The translations under genes were made by a program, and so were the position numbers. A DNA stretch of 64,000 bases from Sarcomyxa edulis (Eukaryota > Basidiomycota > Agaricomycetes > Agaricales > Mycenaceae): assembly GCA_009761415.1 (NCBI GenBank), contig QUOL01000001.1, forward strand, positions 2,108,001 to 2,172,000, read 5' to 3'. The notes under the pieces were generated by a model that saw only the letters and a program-made list of their open reading frames with translations, ran no database searches and was not told the DNA's origin. Each line of letters starts with the position of its first letter. Position 1 is the stretch's first letter. Of this stretch, positions 23,474 through 34,130 are shown in pieces.

Positions 23474-24143
23474 CTATGCAGGCGCCATCTGCCGTTCATC
23501 CCACAATCTCCGCAAAACGTCCGAGAAGCCGACCTTTCCCAACTGTGCATTCTGCTCGAACCGTTGGACCAGCCATTTTTCTAGACCATCTGCCGCGGAG
23601 CGCCACAACGCCATCCGTGCTTGTATCTCCGCCGTTTGCAAAAACGCTGTACGGTTGCCTGATGCTGGAGAATACTGTATTCGTTCAAAACACGTCGCGA
23701 ACTGTGAAAGAGAGAGGTTGACGGAGGTGATGGTAGCGTTTTGTTTTGCTGGGTCGACGAAAGATATTTCTCGTACGAAAGCGTCTTCTGATCCACCGAA
23801 CAGCTGAGAAAGATCCATGTAAGCTTGAAGGAGAGAGGAGAGTTTCAAAGAACGCACCTTGACAATCCAGATAGGTGCCTTCTGCTTACAACCCAGCAGA
23901 CGTTCCGTTCGTATAATGCCAGTCTCAGGGTCTACAGTTCGCGACAGAACATCCAGAGTGACGACGTGTGTGCAGTGAGGATTTGGGTATTTGTGCCACA
24001 TTCCGATAACGACATGAGACCATGGGTGTCTAAGTGGAGAGAAAAACCGTCAGAACACGGCGGTTGTAACGGCTGCAATGGCCACGATGAGAAGACTACT
24101 GGTGTACTCACTCGTAGTTGAAAGCCTGAGAGAAGAAATGCAT
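23474..24143 (-). CDS. UPS2: PRELI/MSF1-domain mitochondrial lipid transfer protein, Ups2/SLMO-like
   Basis: Ups proteins shuttle phospholipids across the mitochondrial intermembrane space with Mdm35: Ups1 carries phosphatidic acid, Ups2 phosphatidylserine. Exon 1 (start 24143) encodes MHFFSQAFNYE and joins HPWSHVVIGMWHKYPNP across an intron. DVLSRTVDPETGIIRTERLL and KAPIWIVK follow. A 54-bp intron near 23805-23858 leads to LFGGSEDAFVREISFVDP, ERIQYSP and EKWLVQRFEQNAQLGK, ending at TGA 23474. Length is about 190 residues, usual for the family. YPW/HPW at the N-terminus and the LGCKQKAPIW stretch fit Ups2 better than Ups1. The gene is head-to-head with the ABCD transporter. Confidence 0.85.
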
Positions 24144-24445
24144 GATGGTGGTACAGGGCAGAGAGATGAGTGTGGTGCCGAGGAGCGGTCGTCAGCGGTC
24201 GTGTGAGGGAGGCCGACGACGAATGGACTTGTATACTTTTCCCACTTTTTCACTGACCAATCACAGCACAGCACAGCGCGGGGAAATCCGGTGGCCAATC
24301 ACATGTCGACTCCGAGTAAACCCTTCACCTCCCAATCCGGAAATTCACATGCAATTCTCGATCACAGCGTACCCCAGTATCATCATCGCAGACAGCGTCA
24401 AAGACACCGTCGAGGTCGTTCACGACGACGACGACAGACTATTTC

Positions 24446-27400
24446 ATGCCGGACCTTCGTTCCCCCGCTGTGATAGATCAACTTCGCCGATTTTCTATAC
24501 TTTATGCCTCCCATCGGCCTTTTGTGCAGAGGTTTCTCACAGTGAGCTTCATCTTCTACGTTCTGGGAACCACATACCGTGGTTTGTCTGCACGACCATC
24601 ACCTCCAAAACCAAAACCAAAAGGAAAAGATGATGCAAAGGAGGGCCAACAATCAGGGAGACCAGCTAGGGTTGCGGTTAGAACTTCTATGCATCCATAC
24701 CCCTTCGTGCCATCTCTGACAGGCGTCCGTCTTGCCAGGTAGATGCACTATTCTATCAACGTCTCTCTATTATACTTCGCATTGTAATACCGAGCCTAAG
24801 ATCCAAAGAGGCACTACTGCTTGTCATGCATTCCAGTTTACTCATCTTCAGAACCGCCATATCTCTATATGTTGCTGCTCTCGACGGAAAGTGCGTCTCA
24901 TATGTATTGATCGCCGCCGTGCCAAGTCTCACTGCACTGACCCGTACTCGTGTAGGATAGTAGCAAGTCTCGTCCGAGCACGGCCCCTCGAGTTCTTCTG
25001 GAATATCATTCGATGGCTCCTTGTTGCAATTCCAGCAACCTGGACCAACAGTTGGTTGAGTTACATTCAAAATAAACTAGCAATCGCGTATCGCACTCGA
25101 TTAACCGAGGAAGTCATGAAGGAATATCTAGGGCAGGAAGCAGAGGGACCCGATGGCAAGGTCTATTACAAGTTATGTCAGTCATCCTATATCGTCTAAG
25201 CATCTATATACCTCTAATATGATCACAGCCAACTTGGACGATCGAATCAAGAACCCTGATCAGTGAGGAACCCTATCTTCCTGTATCAACTGACTTCTAA
25301 TATCAACGCCAATGATGACCAGAATGATGACCGAAGACATTCAACGCTTTTCCACGCATCTTGCAGCGATCTATTCAAATCTTGCAAAACCGGTGCTAGA
25401 TGTCATACTTTACAACTACCAGCTGTCCCAGAATGTGGGCGCTGAGGGCTTGTTGGGGTTGACCATCCTCGTGCAGTCCACTGCTGCTATGCGTGAGCCT
25501 CATCTTCCCACTCGTCAAGCAAAAGTAATCTCATCATTTCTATATTCTTGCAGTCCGTTACCTCACTCCACCATTTGGCATGTATGCCGCCCTATCCGCT
25601 CAATTGTCTGGATCCCTCCGTCACACACATTCGCGACTCTCTGAATTTGCTGAAGAGATCGCGTTCATGGGCGGAGAGGAAACAGAAAAGATGTTGATAG
25701 AGAGGGAGTATGCGAGTGTTGTGAAACATGAGCATCGGGTGCTCGGGAGGCGGTGGTGGTTCGGATGTATAGAGGAAGGTGTGATCAAATGGCTATGGGG
25801 CAGTTTTGGCGTAAGACGATTTCCATTCTGCATATCCATTCAAGGACATCAAATTAACGGCTCGATCTAGCTGGTTCTTTGTGCCATCCCCGTATTCTTC
25901 AAGCTGCCGGGAATCGAGAATATCGATCTCGGCAGTCGCACGGAAGGTCTGCTGCATACATTTTGCTCTCGTACAGTCTGATGCTGATACTCACCATTCA
26001 ACTCAGGGTTTGTGACCAATAGACGCCTCCTTCTCTCAGCTTCAGGTATTTCTATAATTTTCCGACCGTTTGATCGTCACGAACGCATCATCTAGACGCA
26101 TTTGGACGTGTCATGTACTCGTACAAGGACCTCTCCGAACTCGCTGGATACACAGCTCGTGTATCGCTCCTACTGGACACTATGTCTGATGTGCGCAAAG
26201 GGAAATTCGAAAAGGCCCTTGTGAGTGGCGCCACAACGGGGGAGAATGCACAAAGTTCGTTAGGTGTTCCTCGGCTGTCGTGATCAAACCGTTGATTCAG
26301 AATTCTTTATAGTTCTTCGAAGTCGAGGACAGGTCATCGAGTCAGAAGACATCCAGTTTGAGAACGTTCCTATTGTGACACCCAATGGTGATATCTTGGT
26401 TCGCAGCTTAAGCTTCCATATCAAGCATGGGGTATGTGGCGCTTTCGTGGTCATATCATTTCGAGCCTAAACGGTCGCATGTCTAGCAACACCTACTTAT
26501 CGTTGGTCCTAACGGTCAGCATTCTACTGTCTTGACTATCTCGAAGTCTTGGACATGTTTTGAACTTATCTAGGTTGTGGCAAATCGTCGCTATTCCGGA
26601 TCTTGGGCGGTCTCTGGCCTGTATACGGTAAATGATATTATTCCCCTAAATGTCCAGGGTAATTGACCGTTCCATCAGGTGGAATCGTCCGTAAACCGGC
26701 TGCATCACAATTCATTTTGATACCACAGCGGCCATACCTGTCTTTGGGAACCCTCCGTGATCAAGTCATATACCCGCACTCAACGGCAGAGATGGAGGCT
26801 CGTAAGTAGTGCTTCACCAGTTGATGCCCATCTTGATTGTGACAGTGGCTTATAACAACTCACAGGTTCGATTACTGATGACGATCTTCTTGCCATACTG
26901 TCTTCGGTGCAGATGGACAACATTGTTGAGCGAGAAGGGGGATGGGATGTGGCCAGAGAATGGCGAGACGCTTTGAGCGGGGGTGATAAGCAGAAGATTG
27001 CGTGGGCGAGATTGTTTTACCACAATCCAAAGGTATTTGTCTAGAATTGAGTTCAACCGATACCCATTTCTCTTGTGTCTAACGTGATTTCTATAGTACG
27101 CAATACTGGACGAGGCTACATCCCTCGTTCCACCTGAGATGGAAGCAATGATGATGGCCCATGCCACTAAGCTTGGCATCACTCTATTGACGGTGTCCCA
27201 TCGACCCTCGCTCTGGAAATACCATTCCATGATTCTGCACTATGACGGGCAGGGTGGCTATGTTTTGTAAGTGGCCATCCTCTCTGGTCGTCGGCTATTG
27301 ACATTTTCCACAGTACGAAACTTGATGCGGAGAAGCGGCTGGCTCTGCAAGAAGAGAAGCAACTGTTGGAGACCAAGCTCCAGGAGATGTAGGTTCTTTC

Positions 27401-27511
27401 CACCGTGCCAAATCTACTTCGTAGCTCACGGACATATTTGAAACTTGAAGACCCAAGATGAAAGCGCGGCTAGCGGAATTACTCGCATTGGTGGAGGAGC
27501 GCAAGCAATAA
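24446..27511 (+). CDS. PXA2: Peroxisomal ABC half-transporter, ABCD/ALD family (Pxa1/Pxa2-like)
   Basis: Imports long-chain acyl-CoA into peroxisomes as a dimer of half-transporters. The N-terminal hydrophobic region has a Pro/Lys-rich loop ([11 protein letters not shown]). The transmembrane domain includes the EAA-like loop with [14 protein letters not shown] near 25260-25350. The ATPase domain shows Walker [12 protein letters not shown] near 26510-26600, Q-loop [15 protein letters not shown] near 26725, signature [15 protein letters not shown] near 26980, Walker B with YAILDEATS near 27105 and switch His in TVSHRPSLW near 27200. A charged coiled-coil-like tail ends at TAA 27511. About a dozen introns. 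The D-loop (LVPPEME) departs from the usual SAVS-type sequence. PXA1 versus PXA2 is not settled. Confidence 0.88.
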
Positions 27512-27607
27512 GTCGGCTTTCGCCCTCAAGTCTCTGACGTAGTTCTTGCATTTAGATCTTGATGATCTGTATTTGGAATATAGTGTATAACAGACTGTAA
27601 TTTGTGT

Positions 27608-28871
27608 TTATAGTTTTCCTTCGCTTCTCGCTGTCTTTACCCATCTGACTACTTCAGCCCAATCACTTACTCTGTATATCGGCGCACCCTCCGGCACTTC
27701 GAGCTTTTCGTCCTTCCAGAATTCTACACCACCAGCGGCTTCCAGCCTTCTATCAAAGACCATCTCCTCGGTCTGATCCTCAGCTTTCGAAACGCGTTGA
27801 TTCCACTGATAATCGCCGAACAGAAGAACGCGCGTAGGAGGAGAAGCGGTAGCACATTGCAAAGCATTCTCGGACGAGTCGTCGATCAACAGTTGTGCGT
27901 TCAGATCTGTACAAACCTATCGGCGTAGAGTGAGACAACATCCGACCTGATCCAATGGGTTTGCACTTACCTGAGCCTTGCTGAGTTTAGTCACTATCTC
28001 GTGTCCTGGTTTGACTGCATCCTTGAACTGGCCAGTGCAGATAATGCTGTCAAATAGTTCTGCATAGAGCTTGCTATCAGTAATTGTCTCAAAAAACTAG
28101 ACGGAGGGAAAGTAGATACTAGGGAAGTGTTTCTCTACCCATAACCAGCTTTCGTCTGCAACATCCTGATGTCTTGCTGTGACGATGATCAACTTGTATC
28201 CCAAGTCTCGGAGAGTCTCTGCATAACAAACATGGGTAAAATATCTTGAAGGGTCGAGGCACGAGAATTGGACTTACGGATGCCTTCACGAGCACCGGGT
28301 ACGGGGATAGAATTGAAAATACGATTCGTCTCGTAGAAGGCAGTCACTTTGTCGAAAGTGTCTTTGAGATTTCCCCAAAATGGGTTCTAGGAGCCCGTGA
28401 GTGTCATTACGCGGTCAGGCATAACAAGTCGTACCTTCCAATAATAATAATCTTACGAGCAAAATGACTCGAGTTATCGATGAAATACGCGAAGCTCGTA
28501 GGATATCACTCACAGTAGAAGTTCGAGGGGTCCATGTTAGTCCCATATACATCATTATGCCCTTCATAGTTCAGGCATTCAGATGTTGACTCGAATCAAG
28601 ATGCACCAGCTTGGGGTACCATCGATGTTCGCAAGAATCACGCGTCATCCAAGGTAGATTGAGATTGCTTACATTGTGACACAGCGAGATTTGTTTGACA
28701 GAGGACATCGTCCAGATCTACGGCAATGACAGGTCCAGACGAAGGGGTGGTAATGGTTGAGAGCTTTGCCAGTAATTCGGCATCCGAGTCACTGGTACCA
28801 GCGTCCTCGAAAGGGTTTGGATGCTCAGCAGAAGGAGATTCGAGCTCTAGCCGTGACGCTGCTGCAGACAT
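27608..28871 (-). CDS. HAD-superfamily phosphatase, 5'(3')-nucleotidase-like
   Basis: Motif I is AVDLDDVLCQTN near 28710, with the nucleophile Asp and second Asp. Motif II Thr is in KLIIVTARHQDV near 28170. A Lys-containing FKDAVKPGHEI follows near 28010, and motif IV is LLIDDSSENA near 27885. This order fits the C1-cap nucleotidase type of HAD enzymes. The start at 28871 (MSAAASRLELES) was chosen; an in-frame Met at 28895 is possible. The protein ends RSEGKL before TAA at 27608. Introns split the middle into small exons (about 28640-27900). It is convergent with the ABCD gene, 96 bp apart. The in vivo substrate is unknown. Confidence 0.72.
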
Positions 28872-29149
28872 GGTATGTGTGGGAGGCAAGTGCAAGATGC
28901 AGGAGAGCGAGACTATTTATTTAAATTTAGAGATCCGGTAGGCTGGAAGATGCGCGACGCTTGCAATATGTCAGGATGTCGCGACCGAATCATTCGACTT
29001 CTTCCGACTTGCACTCGACTCGATTCTCGGCTAGCAATGCACCACATCGTCGATGCATCGAGCAGAGAAGATAAAACTAGTATATATCGTCAATATCACA
29101 ATTGGCTACTAATCTAGTAGTAACAGATACTTCGCAGCCGCTCATCATA
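28872..29149. other. Promoter-side gap of the HAD gene
   Basis: Roughly 280 bp between the nucleotidase start and the serine hydrolase stop, both on the minus strand. It contains the A/T-rich block TTTATTTAAATTTA near 28916-28930, a candidate core promoter position. No gene was seen. Confidence 0.45.
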
Positions 29150-31122
29150 TCAAAGCACCCAGCTACTTTTGATTTCCTGGCGACGCCCCAGCCTCTGTGT
29201 TCTCAACTTGTCCGAATTCTTGATATCAGCATCGGCCTTGAATAGTGCTAACCGGAAACCCCTCATCAACACCGCTTCTGCACCTCGATCCGGATGAACT
29301 TTGAATATGAACTCCTCCATCGGCCAGCCACCGAAGAGCAGGCTATCGACGTCCGTCATGCACCAATCATCGAAGATCTTGGTCTCGTCTTCGTTTCGTT
29401 TCGGAATAGCGGTTAAACGCCACGCCTGGTCTGTTCCACCATAAACGACATTGGTCGGTAGCAGTCGAGCCTCCCATTGACTCTCATCCTTTGGCATACC
29501 CTTCAACTGGCCATAGACGGGAATGAAATTTGTCCTATTGAGAGTGAAACTACTCAAACGGAGGCCAGGGCCATTGTCGACTTCGACACCAATTGACCAA
29601 TCGGGATTCAGAGGACCCCACCAATCATCGATGAGTCCAAACCAGCCAGTATATGTTTTCTTGGCCATACTGCGTACCACGTCTTCGATAGCCGGAACGA
29701 CAAGAGATATTAGTCTTTCTCGGATATCGAGAAGGGCGCTTTGGTTTCGAGCGATGAGGATCGTTAGGCCGAGCCCAAATTCGGGGATTAACGCGATGGT
29801 GCTATAATATCCTCTAAGGGATCCACCCTTGGTAATGATGTCGATAGGCCGACCGTCATTGACCAATTTATTGGTGCGCAAGATCTCCCATGGCATTCCG
29901 TACGCAGAGTTAGACCCGGAAGAGGTCCAGGAATGTGGCTTCATCCATGCGTTAGTAACAGCCTGAGGAAGAAGCGTTGAGTTGAGGATAGACCGGAGGT
30001 ACTTGGACAGATCGTTAGCGCTTGAATAGATCCCGCCAGACCTGGAGAAACATCAGCGATGGATCACGATAGATCAATAGAATTCCACTCACGCATTGTC
30101 CGGACCAAGCTCCTGAGCCCAATCGTTCGGACCAAATGGTATGATGCCTTCAGAGTCTCTCGGCTTTGTCATCCCCGTGTGGTTCATGCCCAAGGGTTCG
30201 AGGATATACGAATTGATAATGTCTGTGTAGGCTTTCCCGGTCGCATTTTGATGGGCAAGGCCAAGTAGTGTATACGCTATATTCGAGTATGTGGAACGAT
30301 CATTTGGAGAAAAGACCGGAAGGCGTCGGTTGGCGATCTCGATTATCTCTGCAGTAGAAATGTAATCACTGTTTGCTCATATAGAACGCTGAAGGGGAAC
30401 GACCCACCTGAGGGTGTACATGCTCGGTCCGTAGAGTTCTTCAGACATGGTGCCAGAAATGTGTCGTTGAAAGCAATGGGAGGCAGTCCAATAGCCAATG
30501 GATCTGGAAGAATATCTCTGCTCACTGCTAGATCGTATATGCCAGCTGTAATAAGTTGTCAGCAACTACATTCGTCGAAGGAGCTCATCGTGGTTTACTC
30601 ACTGCCTCTTCCAATCCCACTGAGCTGGCTGGCTAAAGACCTAATGGTAATTTGGTCCCACTTGATAAATTTCAGGGTCTCTTTCTTCACATCGGTCAGT
30701 CCTGGTAGGTATTTGGTTATTGGGTCATCTAAGCCGATACCGCTCTCCAGTAGGAGCGCGTAGACGGTGAACGTTTCCGAGATACTGGCAATGCGAAAGA
30801 CGGTGTCGGCGGAAACTGGCGTAGGATCGGAATCTGTGTAATTTCCAAGAATCGAAGCCGTATGATAGGATTCCCATAGAGTTTCCTGGTTAGACGTCAG
30901 TTGTATAGCGAAAGACGTATTTTTGGGACTCCAGCCATCCGGGCGCTCCTTGCCTTTAAGCAAATCGTCGATAAGGTTATTGAGCAGGGGGACTACGGAT
31001 CCTTGGAGGTCTGACGCTGTCAGCTTGGGTGTTAGAAATGCAGGTCCAGGAGTATAGCATGATCCAATGGCCAATGCCTTCGTCGCAAAGGTCACGAGTA
31101 CAATGAGAGTGCAGATGAACAT
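29150..31122 (-). CDS. Secreted beta-lactamase-like serine hydrolase with altered SxxK motif
   Basis: Penicillin-binding-protein/class-C beta-lactamase fold. The start at 31122 gives a signal peptide (MFICTLIVLVTFATKALA). The catalytic motif region reads FRIASISETFTVYALLL near 30790-30740: the Ser is present, but the Lys of SxxK is Glu (GAA). The second motif YSN is in STYSNIAYTLLG near 30280. The third motif position holds TKGGSLRGYYS near 29830. A C-terminal beta-rich domain (29150-29700) follows, with EVDNGPGLRLSSF and the end KSSWVL. Six or so introns. Length near 560 residues is usual for the fungal family. The Lys-to-Glu change predicts loss or change of catalysis. Natural substrates of the fungal members are not established. 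Confidence 0.8.
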
Positions 31123-31401
31123 GCGTGTATGCGGTACGATTCCATCAAATCAGACATATTTATATGAAGGCATCTGGTTCAGCGCCCAACCCAACGCTAT
31201 CGCAACCTGTGGCATGAGAGAGGAAGGAAATAGAGTGATAATTACCCGACAATCCCAATTTTTATATGGGCGCTTGCCAATATCAGATCTCACATTACGG
31301 TGATGATGCGACTGAAAGTCGCATGCAGTGCTTGGATATCTATTATACAGAGGACAGTGATCTGAGAAGGAGACTGTATCGAGCTGTAATGAGCAATAGA
31401 C
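31123..31401. other. Gap between serine hydrolase start and carbonic anhydrase stop
   Basis: About 280 bp expected to hold the serine hydrolase promoter. A TATTTATATGA stretch at 31158-31168 lies 36-46 bp upstream of its start. No gene was seen. Confidence 0.45.
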
Positions 31402-32259
31402 TTATCCCGCAAATTGACTGGGGACAATCTGACTAGCCTGCAAACAATCATAAGCAGTGTTCAAGGGAAATTGCGAGGGTTGGACCTACTTTACCGGTCT
31501 GATTATGAAAGCACTGGCGTCAACAAGATAGATGGATATATGATCTAAGTACACACCTTGACATCGTATAGCCACCCAGTGATTTCCGTCCCTTTCAGCA
31601 CTAGCGGGTGTTCCTTCAGATATTTCACGTCCTGCTTCACAGCTTCTGCGGCGTCCGGAAACTCGAGAAACTCGATAGCATCGACCTCTCTGGCAACCAC
31701 AGTATTGTCAGGTTCGGCTTTCTTGACGATATCACGGAGTTGCGGTGTGTTGAACGTGAGCATGCCGCAGTCTGTATGGTGGAAAACTGCGATTTCTCGA
31801 GTGCCGAGGAGACGCTGGGAAATCACAATGCTTCGCAATGCATCCTTTCTGAGTTGTGTGTTAGCACCGAGTTCATTCGCACACCACTGTAGCGTACCCA
31901 GAGCCCCCCTATAATCAAAAATATAGTATTGTAAGTAAAACGACAAGAAAATCGAGGTGAACAAATTACCGCGTTTCGGATTATGTGAGTACTGCCGAGT
32001 TTCACACCGAGCTGTGAATAAGGACTGGGATTCGGTAAGATCAGTGCCGACAGGAGCAACGACTGCAATTGAAACCGCACTCGATGCGAGCGTCCATGCA
32101 TGTCACTGGCAAAAGTCAATACATTGGCAGATGCCGCGAAACTCTCCACCTCGTACCGACAGTCAAATGCTGAGTAGGCGGCATGGCGAGAGAACCGCCA
32201 TCTCCGAAATTTGCGACATATTGCTCGTTATTCTTGAGGAAATCACGGTGCCCGGTCAT
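31402..32259 (-). CDS. Beta-carbonic anhydrase
   Basis: Zinc enzyme interconverting CO2 and bicarbonate. The start at 32259 gives MTGHRDFLKNNEQYVANFGD. After an intron comes CMDARI, where the Cys ligand and Asp-Arg dyad are visible. This is spliced (intron ending CCCAG) to DPYSQLGVKLGSTHIIRNA, then GGALGTLQWCANELGA. The second ligand pair is in AVFHHTDCGMLTF near 31780. The protein runs through EITGWLYDVK. Two ends are possible: TGKVGPTLAISLEHCL ending at 31448, or splicing of a 52-bp intron to ASQIVPSQFAG ending at 31402. It is short, like single-domain fungal members, and has no clear mitochondrial signal. Confidence 0.82.
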
Positions 32260-34130
32260 GATCGCGTAGGTGGTAGGAAAGAGGTATTGGGGAAAAAGGT
32301 GTATTCTTGTGGTGGATGGGAGTATTGATACAAGGTGGAAGTAGCTGAGAGAGCAACATATATTGCATCCAATGTCCATTCAATGACGCGATTTCTTGCT
32401 CATCCGACCCGGGAAATCCCCCTGGAAAAAGGAGTAAAATTGCCAGGCCAAGCTAGCCGGCCAAGACGTATGTTGGTGTCTTTCGGGACGTCGATAAGCT
32501 GCATTCGCTATCAAGGGTGTATCCTAACAGAAAACAACTCCTTCAAAGTTCATACAGCTGTACAGATCGCAAAATCACAATTGCTGCTTACCAACCCCAC
32601 AGATACTACAAGTCTGATACCAGATACATCGGAATCCTCGACACAATGAATAGGATACCCGATACGAGGACCAAAGAAACGAGTACTATAGGAAAGAGCA
32701 AGTACTTGGGGAAGATGCAAGAACTGGCCGACAAATTTCAATTTTAGACTCGGAGGACGCGTGCCAGACGCGTGTGCCACGTGTAGTCTGCTTTCTGACG
32801 CGAGGGGCTTATCGACATGTCGATTTCAATCGGAGCCTGAACCTGCTAAATTCAATACGATCCTTCTGATGTTTGTAAAATTATTTGACTATCGGACTTT
32901 GAATCTTTGTAAACGATGCAAATTTTCCGTCGCTTTTGTGTCCATTCTCCTTGGCCATGCATCCTACGAGCTCTCTTTGTCTTTAATCCACTTGACATAT
33001 CTTATCGTTGCCTGTCTGGATTCTCTGTTCAATCGAAACAGGAACCCTCGCCGCCGACAAGCAAAAGTTTTGTGACACTGCGACGCCGACATATATACCC
33101 GGAAAGTGTACATCCCACCTCGGTATTGTGGATCCAGAGCACTCGTTACTGCCATAGTACTCCTACGGTCCACTAGAGTGGCACAGAGCTCCGAGATGGG
33201 ACGAACTTGGTTGCGATCCAATCAAATGCCGATTTAAAGCTGACGGGCCCGAGTATGGTGTGCTGTTTTGGTGCGTCGTACTAGCTTTCTGCCTGAATTT
33301 TCTCTGAATACCCATGATCATCTCATGCAGTTTCCTCTCCTCAGCCTCCGAGTCCAAGAGAACCATCCGCTTCATGCTATGCGGCCTCTCGCGCCCAAAG
33401 GAATCAAAATACTCTTCGAGTGCAGGTATGTATATCTCTAAATTGAAAGCTGGTGGCTCTCAGGGTCAATCGTAACCACGATAACATCAAGCTGTCCCCG
33501 GGCTCGATGTAATGCCCATATGCAATATCATTGGCAAGGTGATCGCTCTGGCAGTGTATATATATTGTTGTACCCACACCTTCCTTCCTCCTTGTCATGC
33601 AACACCTTGTCATGTAACACATAAATGAAATCCTCATGTTCAATTGTCAGATGGTGGCTGTATTCTCCAGAGGTCGGTCAGCACTTGAGAAAGTCAATTT
33701 ACTGCTCTAACATAAATTCATTGACTGTTTTGTGTGATTCTGAACACCTCTCAATACAAGAAAAGATGATATCTCCTCCAAAATGTGAAACCTATGCCCA
33801 ATAGCGCAAAATATCGAGATGGACACGCGAATACCCGCCCGAAGACGCGCGTTGACGTCCGTGGACGCGTCGGAAAATACTCAACACATGACATCCCGGG
33901 CTGCCGAGCGGAGGTTGAAATCGACATATCAGTAAGCATGGCCAAGAAAAAGCAGACGTCAAACAAGGATATCCCGAGGCACGAGTGTTCAAGGAATTGT
34001 TTACTCTGCCTTAGGGAGACTAGCCACGTGTTGCTCTTAGCCGAATTCATTCTCTCTCTCTCACCCACAGAATCAGGCTCCTCGAAATCAACGTGCCATT
34101 ACTGGCCTGGCGCCACTGAACCTGCTGGCC
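32260..34130. other. Gene-poor interval between carbonic anhydrase and TIP20
   Basis: About 1.9 kb with no conserved gene. It contains one possible exon pair on the minus strand (listed separately at 33173-33643) and pyrimidine-rich stretches before the TIP20 start. Plus-strand frames near 33785-34080 are short and unrecognised. Confidence 0.5.
33173..33643 (-). CDS. Possible small unidentified gene
   Basis: Two minus-strand frames have protein-like codon use. The upper has SDHLANDIAYGHYIEPGDSL near 33530. The lower, after a possible acceptor near 33435, runs IYIPALEEYFDSFGRERPHS and DSEAEERKLHEMIMGIQRK to a TAG at 33173. Charged, helix-like composition is all that can be said. I do not recognise a family, and the joining of the exons is a guess. 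It may be a relic. Confidence 0.25.

Noticed and set aside
23151..23807. A 218-codon plus-strand open frame
   Set aside because: It is antisense to the Ups2-like exons, which have clear family motifs.
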